From NCBI GenBank assembly GCA_026770595.1, contig MU634782.1, forward strand, positions 1-10,213: 10,213 nt of DNA, given 5' to 3'. A program made the position numbers and the translations under genes. The stretch comes from Ochromonadaceae sp. CCMP2298. Lineage: Eukaryota > Sar > Synurophyceae > Ochromonadales > Ochromonadaceae. Below the pieces are notes generated by a model. The model was not told the origin of the DNA and did no database searches. It worked only from the letters and a program-made list of their open reading frames with translations. Shown here piece after piece: positions 1-7,840 of this stretch (its first letter is position 1; every line of letters starts with the position of its first letter).

Positions 1-482
1 CGCAGAAATGCCTCCAAGTCCTGAGTCTGTCGAGCGGTCGCGGGACGATAAACACCCCTCGGACGCAGCTACCTCGTCGGACGGTTTCCACCAAGACCAC
101 CTGCTCTGCCCTGTGATTGATGTGATGAATATGGAGATTAGAGTAGCAATCAGTTGTTTTGACAAGTCCGCGCTGACACGCTGGTCCTTTGTCTATAAGC
201 CCTTAACGAGAGTCGGGTTGGAACCCTCTCCTTAATCTTTGCTCAGAAGAGTAGCAGCCAGAAGTCTGCTCATGGACGAGTCTTGTGGTAGTCACCTGTC
301 CTTCCGGATCACGCGCCACCTGTACAGTGACGTTCGGAATAACAGGGACTACATTTATCACAACAGATTCTGCCGCTCTCTCTCACTCGCTTCCTTCCAT
401 CTCGTGAGTCCTTGCCATCACAACCGAAAAACAGACAGCGCTCCTCAACTTTCCGAACACATCCTGGACATCGCCTTCTCAG
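1..482. other. Upstream region of the sulfotransferase gene, no gene recognised
   Basis: Short open frames here resemble no family I know and have no coding character. The last ~80 bases may hold a 5'-UTR intron: a consensus donor GTGAGT lies at 404-409, and a pyrimidine-rich acceptor (CTTCTCAG) ends at 482, directly before the chosen ATG at 483. If this 79-base intron is real, translation starts on the first codon of the next exon. The frame upstream of that donor is open back to about 239, so an N-terminally extended isoform is possible in principle, but it would bury the hydrophobic signal segment. Transcript evidence would decide. Confidence 0.3.
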
Positions 483-1599
483 ATGCGCTTTCCTCTAGAG
501 GCGCAGGTGCTCTGCCTACTCGTGTGTATCCTTCAATTCGCCTGCTCTGCGAAACCATTTTGGAAGCACAAAGATTCCAAAATCAAGGGAAATGCGAGCA
601 ATAACAGCGGGACCAATATAACGGAGCTTGCAGATCAGCTCGATGCGAAGCATCTGGTGGTCATCATGTCCCAAGGGCGTTCCGGATCCTCCCTGCTCTG
701 CAACCTGGTACGTTAGGCTCGGAAGCAATCCTACGGTATCAGATGCTCCTCTCACACACCTGTCTTCCTTCAGATCGCCAATATTGTGGGCGTGGGCCGC
801 ACGGTCCTTGCCTCCGAACTCTTCGGCAGTGGCGCAGGTGAGATGCAAAGGAACAAAGACCCTTTCGGACAGATGGTACAACATTTCGCCGCAGGGCAGA
901 AGAATGCCCCGAAGCCTGGCTGGGCGGGCTTTAAGTGGAAACCGTACTACTTCGACTCCGAATATGGTCACGCGCTGCAGTGGATCGGCGACAAGGGTGT
1001 GAGGATAGTGTACAACTTTCGCAACCCGCTGGACGTTTTGATGAGCAAGGACAAGCACGATGAGGTCCATCTGAAGGGATACTGCACCAAGGGTGACTCC
1101 AGGTGAGTAGTATTGTCACAGTAGGCTATCAATGTGATGGTTTTCCCCTTCTCCGCAATGCCTTACCCTGTAGTTTTACAATCGACAGCGAGGAGGCGAA
1201 AGGCTCAGACATAATATTTGTGTTTAAAACCCTGCTGTGACAACACTACTCAGGTGCATCCACAAGGCCGTAGATTTACACACGGGACCGCGGCTGCTGC
1301 AGGATCTGGACGCCTTGGTGCACCTTATGGACGTGGACATGGCGCGCGCTGCGGAGTTCCACATCCCCATCCTCTGCATGAACTACACAGATGTCGCGGA
1401 GGGCAGCAAGTGGAACCAAGTAAAGGCTCTGCAGCGCATCGCCGACTTCCTGCTGGGCGTGGACAGACAGCCCACCGAGAAGGACCTGAAAGTGGACACC
1501 GTGTCCACCGCCCCCGAGAGACAGAAAGACCAGATCAAAAACTACGCCGAGGTCGTGAAGACGCTCAAGGGCATCAAGTACCAGCAACTGCTGCACTGA
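483..1599 (+). CDS. Secretory-pathway sulfotransferase, 3 exons
   Basis: Probable PAPS-dependent sulfotransferase moving a sulfuryl group to an unknown acceptor, likely in the Golgi lumen or secreted. The exons are 483-707, 774-1102 and 1254-1599; both introns (66 and 151 nt) are GT-AG with matching phases (0, then 2), giving about 299 residues, normal for the family. Residues 1-23 are hydrophobic (LCLLVCILQFACSA), a signal peptide or type II anchor. A short stem follows with N-glycosylation sequons at N37, N40 and N45. VVIMSQGRSGSSLL (59-72) matches the 5'-phosphosulfate loop, where the family has a GxxGS/T or KSGTT-like segment. R158 and S166 in RNPLDVLMS match the 3'-phosphate-binding Arg and Ser, with the usual spacing of eight. 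The C-terminal part (KWNQVKALQRIADFL) fits the helical end of the fold. The ATG at 483 is chosen because it places the hydrophobic segment at the N-terminus. Acceptor substrate cannot be inferred. A second acceptor-like site (CCCTGTAG, ending 1173) inside intron 2 would lead to a stop. Confidence 0.82.
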
Positions 1600-1639
1600 G
1601 CCTCCAGGATCATACCGTACTCTAATATTATTAAACCAT

Positions 1640-1645
1640 AATAAA
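1640..1645 (+). terminator. Poly(A) signal AATAAA of the sulfotransferase gene
   Basis: AATAAA lies 41 bases after the TGA stop, in an AT-rich stretch (TATTATTAAACCATAATAAA). This is the expected place for a cleavage and polyadenylation signal. A second AATAAA occurs at 1830-1835 and could serve a longer 3' UTR. Confidence 0.5.
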
Positions 1646-1713
1646 ATTATTCTTCCCGAAGTCTCATTTGGCTGGCTATTGCTTTTACGTGTCTGCAGTA
1701 CATGTGGCAAACA

Positions 1714-1741
1714 GTAACGTTACATTACAGGCTGTAATGTA
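1714..1741. repeat. Two overlapping palindromes, 10 bp and 21 bp
   Basis: GTAACGTTAC (1714-1723) is a perfect palindrome. It overlaps a second perfect inverted repeat with arms TACATTACAG (1721-1730) and CTGTAATGTA (1732-1741) around a single central G. Outside them, TACATGT occurs on both sides (about 1699 and 1740), so the symmetry is wider and imperfect. It lies ~115 bases past the stop codon, so it may be in the 3' UTR as an RNA hairpin or be a protein-binding site. Function unknown. Confidence 0.7.
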
Positions 1742-2048
1742 CATGTTTTATCACAAGGTACGTACTCCTGTCCAGTCCAAGGAGAGAAGAACTAAAAAAA
1801 GAATGTGTGTGACACGCTAATTATAGGTCAATAAAAAATGTACGAGAACGACCCCAAGCCTCCGGCGGAACCCCTAATTGGGTATAGGGATGGCCCTAAG
1901 CGATTCTTGGGAAGACATGGCGTATTCCGTATTATTGATGCCGGAAAATATCGAGATTCACAAAGATCAGTACTTTTTCCATCCCTAGTCAGTAGATTTA
2001 TTGTATACTATAGGTTTTTACACCTTGAACTATGAAGTGTGTATGTGT

Positions 2049-2090
2049 ACTGTGTACTGTGTACTGTGCACTGTGTACTGTGCACTGTGC
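2049..2090. repeat. 7-bp tandem repeat, six units (ACTGTGT/ACTGTGC)
   Basis: Six consecutive 7-base units read ACTGTGT, ACTGTGT, ACTGTGC, ACTGTGT, ACTGTGC, ACTGTGC, and degenerate to about 2110. It is a simple microsatellite in the intergenic spacer, probably neutral and length-variable. Confidence 0.9.
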
Positions 2091-2245
2091 TGTGCACTAT
2101 GTGCTGTGTCCAGGATTTCCACTGCTCTCTCTGCATGCAGTGAACTGGGCACAACACCCTACCCCCTATCTCCCTGTAACTCTCCCATAACCCCCCATCC
2201 CCCTCTGTTTCCATCTCGCTATCCCTTAACTCCCTGTATCTCCCT

Positions 2246-5144
2246 CTACAGTCCGTAGAGCAGCAGGGCGGGGTAGGGGGCGCGGCGCAGGTGGTCGGGT
2301 GCTCCAGTGAGAGGGTCTACCATCAGGGGGTGCAGCGGCACCAGGCGCAGGCCCCCACTGCCCCCCGTCCCCTCTCTCTGCTGGAAGAGGGGCAGCTGCT
2401 GCTCCACGCAGGCGCAGAACTCCAGAAAGTCCACCTGAGAGGGAGGGAGGGAGTTAGAGAGTGCAAATAGACGCACACTAGCTTTATCACAGTACATACT
2501 GCAATATGTGCTGCAATATGTACGTACCAGCTCCTGGTCCCCGATGCCGCGGAACTGTCGGGGCAGCACGAAGAGCAGCGCCTCCTCCCCTTCCCCCTCC
2601 CCCTCCTGCGGCACTAACACCAGGTCTGCGGTGTAGTCCACTGGGACAGGGGCAGAGTCAGATAGGGGAGGGAAGGAGATAGAGGCGGGTAGAGAAGCAG
2701 GGGCAGCGGCGGCATGGGCGGTAGTGCGTGCGATCTCTGCTGCCACTGTCCAGGGAAACGCTGCCTGCAGGGACTCGGCAGTCTGCACCAGGGGTCGGTA
2801 CTGGTCCCAGAATACTGCGTTGCGCTCGGCGATGTCTGGGGGGGGATAGTGGGTAGTGGGTAGTAGGTAGTAGGTTGTTTTTAGCGGGTAGTAAGTAGTG
2901 GGCAGTGGTGTGGTTATGAGTACAACACACTCAAACACTCATAAACACAAACAACACAAGATAAACAATACAATCCCCATAAATTTAGCACACATCATAC
3001 AGCCCTCCTACTACAGTACGTACATTTCGCATATTATACATACAGTACTACATTTGTACGTACCGAAGTCGTCGCTGGACATGGCTTCGTCACTGTTGGA
3101 GCCCCCCTCCACCACGGTCTGCACCACCTCCGTCCAGCTACGCACCTGCCCTAGCCCCGCAGCCGCCAAAGCAGTGGTGGATAGGGCAGAGGTGGAGATA
3201 GATGTGGAGGCTGCTGTTCTCATCTTCATATTCTCCTGCGCGCGCTGGCGGGTTAGGGCGATTTTGTCCATCTCGTCGTCCAGGTTTAATTCGCTGACCA
3301 GGTTGCCCCACCAGTCTGTGATGGGGGCCGCGCTCTCCGCCCAGCCCCTGTAGAGGTCTCGCACGGCCTTGGCCTGTGACTGGCTCTGCTGCCTGCTGAG
3401 GGTGTTGATGGTGGAGAGGGAGGCGAGGAAAGAGTCGTGGTGGTCGAGGGAGGGGGCACCCACACTCGCAGCACAAGCAGGGGTATCTGTCTCTGCCACA
3501 GCGGAGGCAGATGGGAGAGATGGGGCAGAGGCCCATGCTCCGATGCTAGCCCACAGTTCCATCAGCAGTCTGTCAGTGTTATAAGCACGACTGTAGGCGT
3601 TAAGGCTTATGCGTTGGGAGGGCATGGAAGCACTGCTGTCCGCTCGAAAACCCTCCCCCCCCAAGCCCGCGGTGGAGGAGAAAGAGGTGGATGCATAGCG
3701 CTGCACTGCGTTGATCCGCCCCAACCAACCCCGCATATCTGCGTCCACGTCAGGCACGGAAAAGTCAGGCGTGTCCATCACTCTACCCCTGCCCGAGCCC
3801 CTGTACTGTGAAGTAAGGTCGGGTAGCCCTGCGGGGAAGGGGGGAACTGGGAACTGCAGGAATGGGACCTCGGAATAGAGGGAGATGAGGTTACGCATCT
3901 CAGCGCGGAAGGGCGCCTTCCTCAGCACCTCCTGGAAGTCCACCTGCTTCTTGGCCTGGTATATGAACTTGAAGTTTCTTTTCAAGCGGTCGCTCCACTG
4001 CTCGATCAGTTTCAGGAAAACGCCTCTTCTATCGTACTGTGTGTCGATGGCCTTGCGAGTGTCGGTAGCAGCCAGGTACTTAAGAGTACGGTACTTCTCC
4101 TTCACGTGGGAGGACCAGGCCACGGCGTCCAGGAAGGGGTTGGGGCTGCCGTCGTGGTGTGCCTGCAAAACGTCTTTCCAGTTCTCCAGCCTGGTGAGCT
4201 TGCAGTTGATTAAGTCCACCACCTCTTGTGGGTTTTTCCGCTTCGCCATCTTCTTGAGGTCGAACTTAAAGTCTTGCGGCTGGAAGTTGTGTCTCAGGGT
4301 GGACATGGTGAGGGGGTCCTGGGGTCTATTGATCTCGGCGATGAAGTCGTAGACGGAGGGGAAGGGGAAGGCCGCGATGGTGTTGTTAAGGCGGACCTCA
4401 AAGTCTGCGGGAATCACGTCCGCAGTACGCGTGTGGGTAAGGTGTAGGATAATATTGTTTAGTATAAGTAGGACAATAGAAATAGTTGCATAGGGCAATC
4501 CGCTCAACAATACCTTCAGGAATGACGTCCATATCAGAGAAGTCCAGCAGCATGGTGGGGCGTTTGGTGAGCAGAGCGTAGCAGAGCACGAGCCCGCTGG
4601 GGCCGGCTGAAGGTGTGGGTGCGGGCGCGAGGTGGAACTTTATCGTGCGGGTGAGCTCTGGCTCCACGTAGGATGAGGGGGGAACGAGGGACCCCACCAG
4701 CTCGACGGCCAGCAGGTCCAGCTCCCGCAGCAGGGCCCCATCATCCCCCTCCCCTGCCTCTCCCAGGGGGTAGAAGGGCAGTGCGTTCACGCTCAGGTAA
4801 TTCGTAGCCTCCAGGTCGGAATCCAGAACACGCCCACCCACCATCACGCTCCTCCACACGTCGCTGATCAGCCCGCTCCTGTCCGAGGCGCTGTACTGGA
4901 AGACCTCTGCGCGAACGCCGTGCTGGAGGAGATACCACGTGCGCATGGCATTCTCGAACTGCAGGTCGCGCTCGATGTCGACTCCCGCGGCGAAGAGGGC
5001 CGTGCCAGCAGCACCAGCTCCGGCACCAGCACCAACACCGTTCCTGATGATATTTAGCGACAGTGGGAAGCGCGGGCGGAGGGAGAGCGCCTCCGTGCCG
5101 AGCGCGAGCATGGCGCACAGGAGCAAGACTGTTCGCGGTTCCAT
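2246..5144 (-). CDS. Signal-peptide protein with C-terminal DUF1415-like domain, 4 exons
   Basis: Exons on the - strand are 5144-4514, 4404-3064, 2835-2528 and 2434-2246. The introns of 109, 228 and 93 nt are all GT-AG with matching phases (1, 1, 0), giving about 822 residues. Residues 1-20 (MEPRTVLLLCAMLALGTEAL) form a signal peptide, so the protein enters the secretory pathway or, in an alga with a secondary plastid, possibly the plastid; no clear transit-peptide phenylalanine motif is seen. Residues ~21-690 match no family I recognise: an Ala/Gly patch, a Lys/Arg-rich region around 255-380, and a low-complexity Ser/Ala/Pro part around 450-650. Residues ~700-822 resemble DUF1415, a family of unknown function: ALLFVLP, then VDFLEFCACVEQQL, then LRLVPLHP and RRAPYPALLLYG. 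The stop falls where that family normally has ~30 more residues, so the C-terminus may be short or a last exon may have been missed; a weak donor GTAGAG sits at 2250. The cysteine-containing CPF motif typical near the DUF1415 start is not seen. Confidence 0.72.
2844..2910. repeat. Imperfect GGGTAGT repeat inside intron 2
   Basis: Units of GGGTAGT, GGTAGTA and GGGCAGT are repeated irregularly on the + strand. Read on the gene's strand this is an ACTACCC-type pyrimidine-rich tract that runs into the CCCCCCCAG acceptor of the third exon. It probably acts as an extended polypyrimidine tract. It resembles telomeric DNA only superficially. Confidence 0.7.
4405..4529 (-). repeat. Direct repeat bracketing intron 1 of the DUF1415-like gene
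   Basis: The last 16 bases of exon 1 (4529-4514, GACGTCATTCCTGAAG) and the last 16 bases of intron 1 (4420-4405, GACGTGATTCCCGCAG) agree at 13 of 16 positions. Both copies end in AG; the first is followed by the GT donor and the second directly by exon 2. In frame both encode DVIP followed by E or A. The intron also contains a branch-point-like ATACTAAAC. The arrangement is what an insertion with target-site duplication, or repair-linked intron gain, would leave; chance remains possible. Confidence 0.6.
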
Positions 5145-5480
5145 TGCGGCCAGGGTAGATTGGATTATGGCGCTACAGGTCTCCCAAACACTGGAGGGAG
5201 GAGAGCTTTCTCAATCAACCACTTCTACTCCCCCGGATGTTTTGGCGTTTCTCCTCGGTGACTGCAAACTGACTACGCCTAAAAGGTGAAACAAAGGGTT
5301 CAAAAGTTTCCCAAAATCCATGTTTAGGGACTGAAGGTACCTATTACATCCGGGGGAGAGGGGGAATTTTGGGTTTTTTACAGCCTCAGCCACATTGAAG
5401 TACTCACTCTGCTGGTGGACAGAGCCACAGAGATCGATCCAGCTCTGAGTTATTTATATTCAGCTGAGAGGAGCCCGAAA
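5145..5480. promoter_or_regulatory. Divergent promoter region with 13-bp inverted repeat
   Basis: This spacer lies between the start codons of two divergently transcribed genes and must hold both 5' UTRs and promoters. It contains a perfect 13-bp inverted repeat (CTCCCCCGGATGT at 5228-5240, complement at 5346-5358, 105 bases apart). A TATTTATA at 5451-5458 is probably too close to the LRR start codon to be a TATA box. No initiator motif is clear. The inverted repeat could be two opposed binding sites for one regulator, or a coincidence of GC-rich sequence. Confidence 0.4.
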
Positions 5481-6278
5481 ATGGCGCAGACCGAGCAACC
5501 AGACTGGAGTTCCTATCTCGGCGAAGCGAGCTCTTTTTTACGGACTGTCGGCCCCTTTCTCTCTAATGTAGAGCTCTTCACCCTGTCTGCCTGCTCCCGC
5601 AAACTGCTTCGGCTGCGTTACGATCTCGGTAGCTGGGCAGTCAGGCTCGACGGCACTTCTTATGAGACCTTTGCAATCCATCGCCACTCAGTGTCACCGT
5701 GCTACGAGGGGACTGCGGGCTTCGACCTTGTCACTCATCTAGGCCCACGGCTGCGGATTAAGTCTACGGGTGTCACGAGCGTTCACGCCCTAGCAGGCGT
5801 ACACACTCTGGATCTTACCGGCTGTGTAAACCTCGAGGATGTGACACCTCTCGCAGGCGTACACACACTGGAACTTACTGGCTGTACTTTCGTAGATGAT
5901 GTGAGCGCTCTCGGAGGCGTGCACACGCTTGATCTTGCTGGCTGTGAGCGACTTAAGAATGTGCGCGATCTTGGAGGCGTATACACGCTGAATCTTGCTT
6001 TCTGTGAGCAAATCAAGGATGTGCGCGCTCTCGGAGGCGTGCACACGATGAATCTTGCTGGCTGTGGGCGAATCAAGAATGTGAGCGCTCTCAGTGGCGT
6101 GCATACGCTGGACCTTGCTTACTGTGGGCAAATCACGGATGTGAGCGCTCTCGGCGTAGCCCTGCATAACCGTGAGTACACGTTCGGCAAAAGACGCGAT
6201 GGGGCGGTGAAGGCCTTCAGGATCAAAGCGACTGAGGATGAGGAAGGCCCACCAGACGCAGATGTCCACCTTGGCTAG
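5481..6278 (+). CDS. Truncated F-box-like/LRR protein with retroelement-derived C-terminus
   Basis: This ORF encodes 265 residues without introns; the ATG at 5481 has a good context (GAAAATGG). Residues ~23-45 (VGPFLSNVELFTLSACSRKL) resemble an F-box helix region, suggesting a possible ubiquitin-ligase substrate adaptor; this is weak. Residues 107-225 are six leucine-rich units of exactly 20 residues, consensus VHTLDLAGCxxIxDVSALGG, a short cysteine-containing LRR type common in protist and giant-virus repeat proteins, likely a protein-binding solenoid. After residue 225 the repeat stops mid-unit. The last 40 residues (from VALHNREYTFGKRR to the TAG) are read from the antisense strand of the neighbouring reverse transcriptase. 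The original C-terminal repeats and cap therefore appear to be lost, and the present end is accidental or newly acquired. The protein may still fold, but the gene could equally be a dying fragment. There is no obvious poly(A) signal after it. Confidence 0.65.
   Translation: MAQTEQPDWSSYLGEASSFLRTVGPFLSNVELFTLSACSRKLLRLRYDLGSWAVRLDGTSYETFAIHRHSVSPCYEGTAGFDLVTHLGPRLRIKSTGVTSVHALAGVHTLDLTGCVNLEDVTPLAGVHTLELTGCTFVDDVSALGGVHTLDLAGCERLKNVRDLGGVYTLNLAFCEQIKDVRALGGVHTMNLAGCGRIKNVSALSGVHTLDLAYCGQITDVSALGVALHNREYTFGKRRDGAVKAFRIKATEDEEGPPDADVHLG
5799..6155 (+). repeat. Six tandem 60-bp LRR-coding units
   Basis: Units start at 5799, 5859, 5919, 5979, 6039 and 6099 and are each 60 bases; the sixth is cut at about 6155. 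Similarity is visible at DNA as well as protein level (shared GCTCTCGGAGGCGTGCACAC and CTTGCTGGCTGTG blocks), indicating expansion by unequal exchange. The first two units are the most diverged and the later ones the most alike. Confidence 0.92.
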
Positions 6279-7840
6279 TGCTGGGAGGTGGCGGCGAGCG
6301 TAGCGAGTCGGGTAAAGCTTTTGCGCTTCGTACAACGCTTTTGTGTACGGGCGCATCTGCCGGCAGAGTTGGCTGCTACGACTGGCGAGGGACGCCATGG
6401 CCTCAATGAGGGTAAGAGGTATAGCGTCGTTGATGTGGAAGCTGAAGAAGACATGGATAGTCTTGAGCAGGTTCCGCCTTGAGATGGTGACCGATTGTAG
6501 ATCGAGGAGGTCAACCACCCGGTGAAGTCGAGGGCCCGCCCGCACTCGTCCATGTGCTTGGCGACCGCCAGAGGGCCCAGTAGACCAGTGATGGCGGCGT
6601 CGGCTTTCGCCATGTCGCTGGCCACCGAGGCCAGTGGTGACACCACCATGACATCGTCCACATACGTGAGGCAGAGACCCAAGATGACGTGGGCGATGAG
6701 GGCCCGAGTAAGAACCTGGAAGACGAAAGGCATTCCGACCCAGCCGAATATGCCGGCGAGGTGGAATGCCACGATGTTGTCGGTTAGGGGGAAGGCTAGG
6801 AGGTGCGCATCTGCTGGGCGAAACCGCAGCAGGGTAAAGGCCCCTTGCAGATCCTTTTTCCAGAGGATGATGTTGTCCCAGCCGTGCAGTTCGACAGCTC
6901 GGAGAACCATGCGCATAAGGATGGTGAGCGTCGGGTGCTGGATGGGGTCCCAAAACTCCTGGATGAACAGACGCAGCTCCGTCTTGGTGCCGAGAGCGAT
7001 CCCATTGAGAGGAGGGCCGCCGTCGAGTGAGGGCTGTGACATGTCGCTGATCGGACGGCCCTGCGGTTTACCCTTGTTCTGTGCCCAATGCTGGGACGAG
7101 AAATGGACGCCAGGTATCCGGAGAGCGTCGGCGAGGGAAAGTAGCACGACTGTCCCGTACTCGACCTGCGCGGCAAGGGCTTTGTGGACCGCGTTGCACA
7201 CTTGGACGTAGCGATTACGCAGCGGGGGCGGAGTCGCGGTAGGAGTAAAGCCTGAGGGGAAATGTAGCTGAATCCCTTCAGAGGCAACGGTGCAGAGGTG
7301 CTGGAAGTCGGATAGGAGTAGACCAGGGACTAGGTCACCGTTCGAGCCGAACGTGAAGTGCAGGCGACTGAGGCTGAAACGCTCATGTCGGAGCTTCTCT
7401 TAGCGAGTGGCACCAAGAGCGCAGAGGTCACCCCCCGCGGTGGTGAATGCGGCGGCGTCGCGCTGGAGGAGGGCAGTGGGGAAAATATAGCCCGCCGCCC
7501 ACTCCTGAGCGGCTCGGATGCCGTACTCTCTGGAAGTCGCCACAAAGACCTCGGTGAGGATTGCGTCGAGAGTGCGTTGATCGAGGATCTTATGCAGATT
7601 GAGGAGGGAAGCGAAGGAGTTGACCTGTTGTACGGTCGACGCGATGCAGGCGATGTCGGAGGGCAGCAGCTGAGGAGGGAGCCGCAGAAGTATATCGTGC
7701 AGCGTGAAAGTGTCCGCCCCCCAGGGTGCCTATTCGATGCGCTTGTCCGCTGTAATCTTGGCGATCAAGGCTTTCCGATTCCCTTCTGATACGAGAGACG
7801 TGTTGGCGGCCAGCTGCAGCAAGGAGGTGCGGCACGATCC
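6156..7840 (-). pseudogene. pol: reverse transcriptase, interrupted
   Basis: Read from 7840 downward. A leader of ~150 codons has strong coding character (for example TFTLHDILLRLPPQLLPSD and EVFVATSREYGIRAAQEW). It is broken by TAG at 7732-7730 and TAA at 7402-7400. The RT follows: GRPISD (template-grip region), motif A in WKKDLQGAF with the catalytic Asp codon at 6853-6851, motif B in GMPFVFQVLTRAL, and motif C YVDD at 6664-6653, so the metal-binding aspartates are intact. After LDFTGW (Trp codon 6517-6515) family-like sequence moves to another frame, starting with the codon at 6515-6513 and running DLQSVTISRRN onward. A single lost base explains this; the site (GGGTGGTTG) is not a classical slippery heptamer. 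Similarity fades around 6200-6180 (RPIASFAER) and the element ends by 6155. No RNase H is present. Confidence 0.85.

Larger units (their letters stand above)
1600..2245. other. Spacer between convergent genes
   Basis: The two flanking genes converge here. The spacer holds the poly(A) signal, the palindromes at 1714-1741, a short unconvincing ORF (1838-2035), a 9-bp inverted repeat (TAGGGATGG 1885-1893 against 1979-1987), a 7-bp tandem repeat at 2049-2090, and a pyrimidine-rich tract at about 2155-2250 built of imperfect TCCCTGTA/TCTCCC units. I see no RNA gene. The pyrimidine tract ends in TCTACAG, which looks like a + strand acceptor but has no matching exon. Confidence 0.6.

Noticed and set aside
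8-235. 75-residue ORF at the left edge
   Set aside because: There is no recognisable motif or supporting context; it could be chance, or the end of an exon from a gene outside the window.
1838-2035. 65-residue + strand ORF (MYENDPKPPAEP...)
   Set aside because: It is short, in spacer sequence, has no family resemblance, and runs into the microsatellite flank.
2008-2214. A fifth exon of the DUF1415-like gene on the - strand
   Set aside because: The candidate translation is mostly microsatellite and has no resemblance to the expected DUF1415 tail; left open only as a possibility.
2844-2910. Interstitial telomere from GGGTAGT units
   Set aside because: The units are irregular, do not match the common TTTAGGG or TTAGGG types, and coincide with an intron's polypyrimidine tract.
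3369-4352. Several + strand ORFs opposite the DUF1415-like gene
   Set aside because: They are shadows of a well-supported exon with matching splice phases on both sides.
5783-6076. Antisense ORF with regular repeats opposite the LRR array
   Set aside because: It is the mirror of the 60-bp LRR units; the LRR pattern on the + strand is the meaningful one.
5799-6158. CRISPR-like regular spacing of repeats
   Set aside because: The units are contiguous and coding throughout, with no distinct repeat and spacer parts, and the host is eukaryotic.
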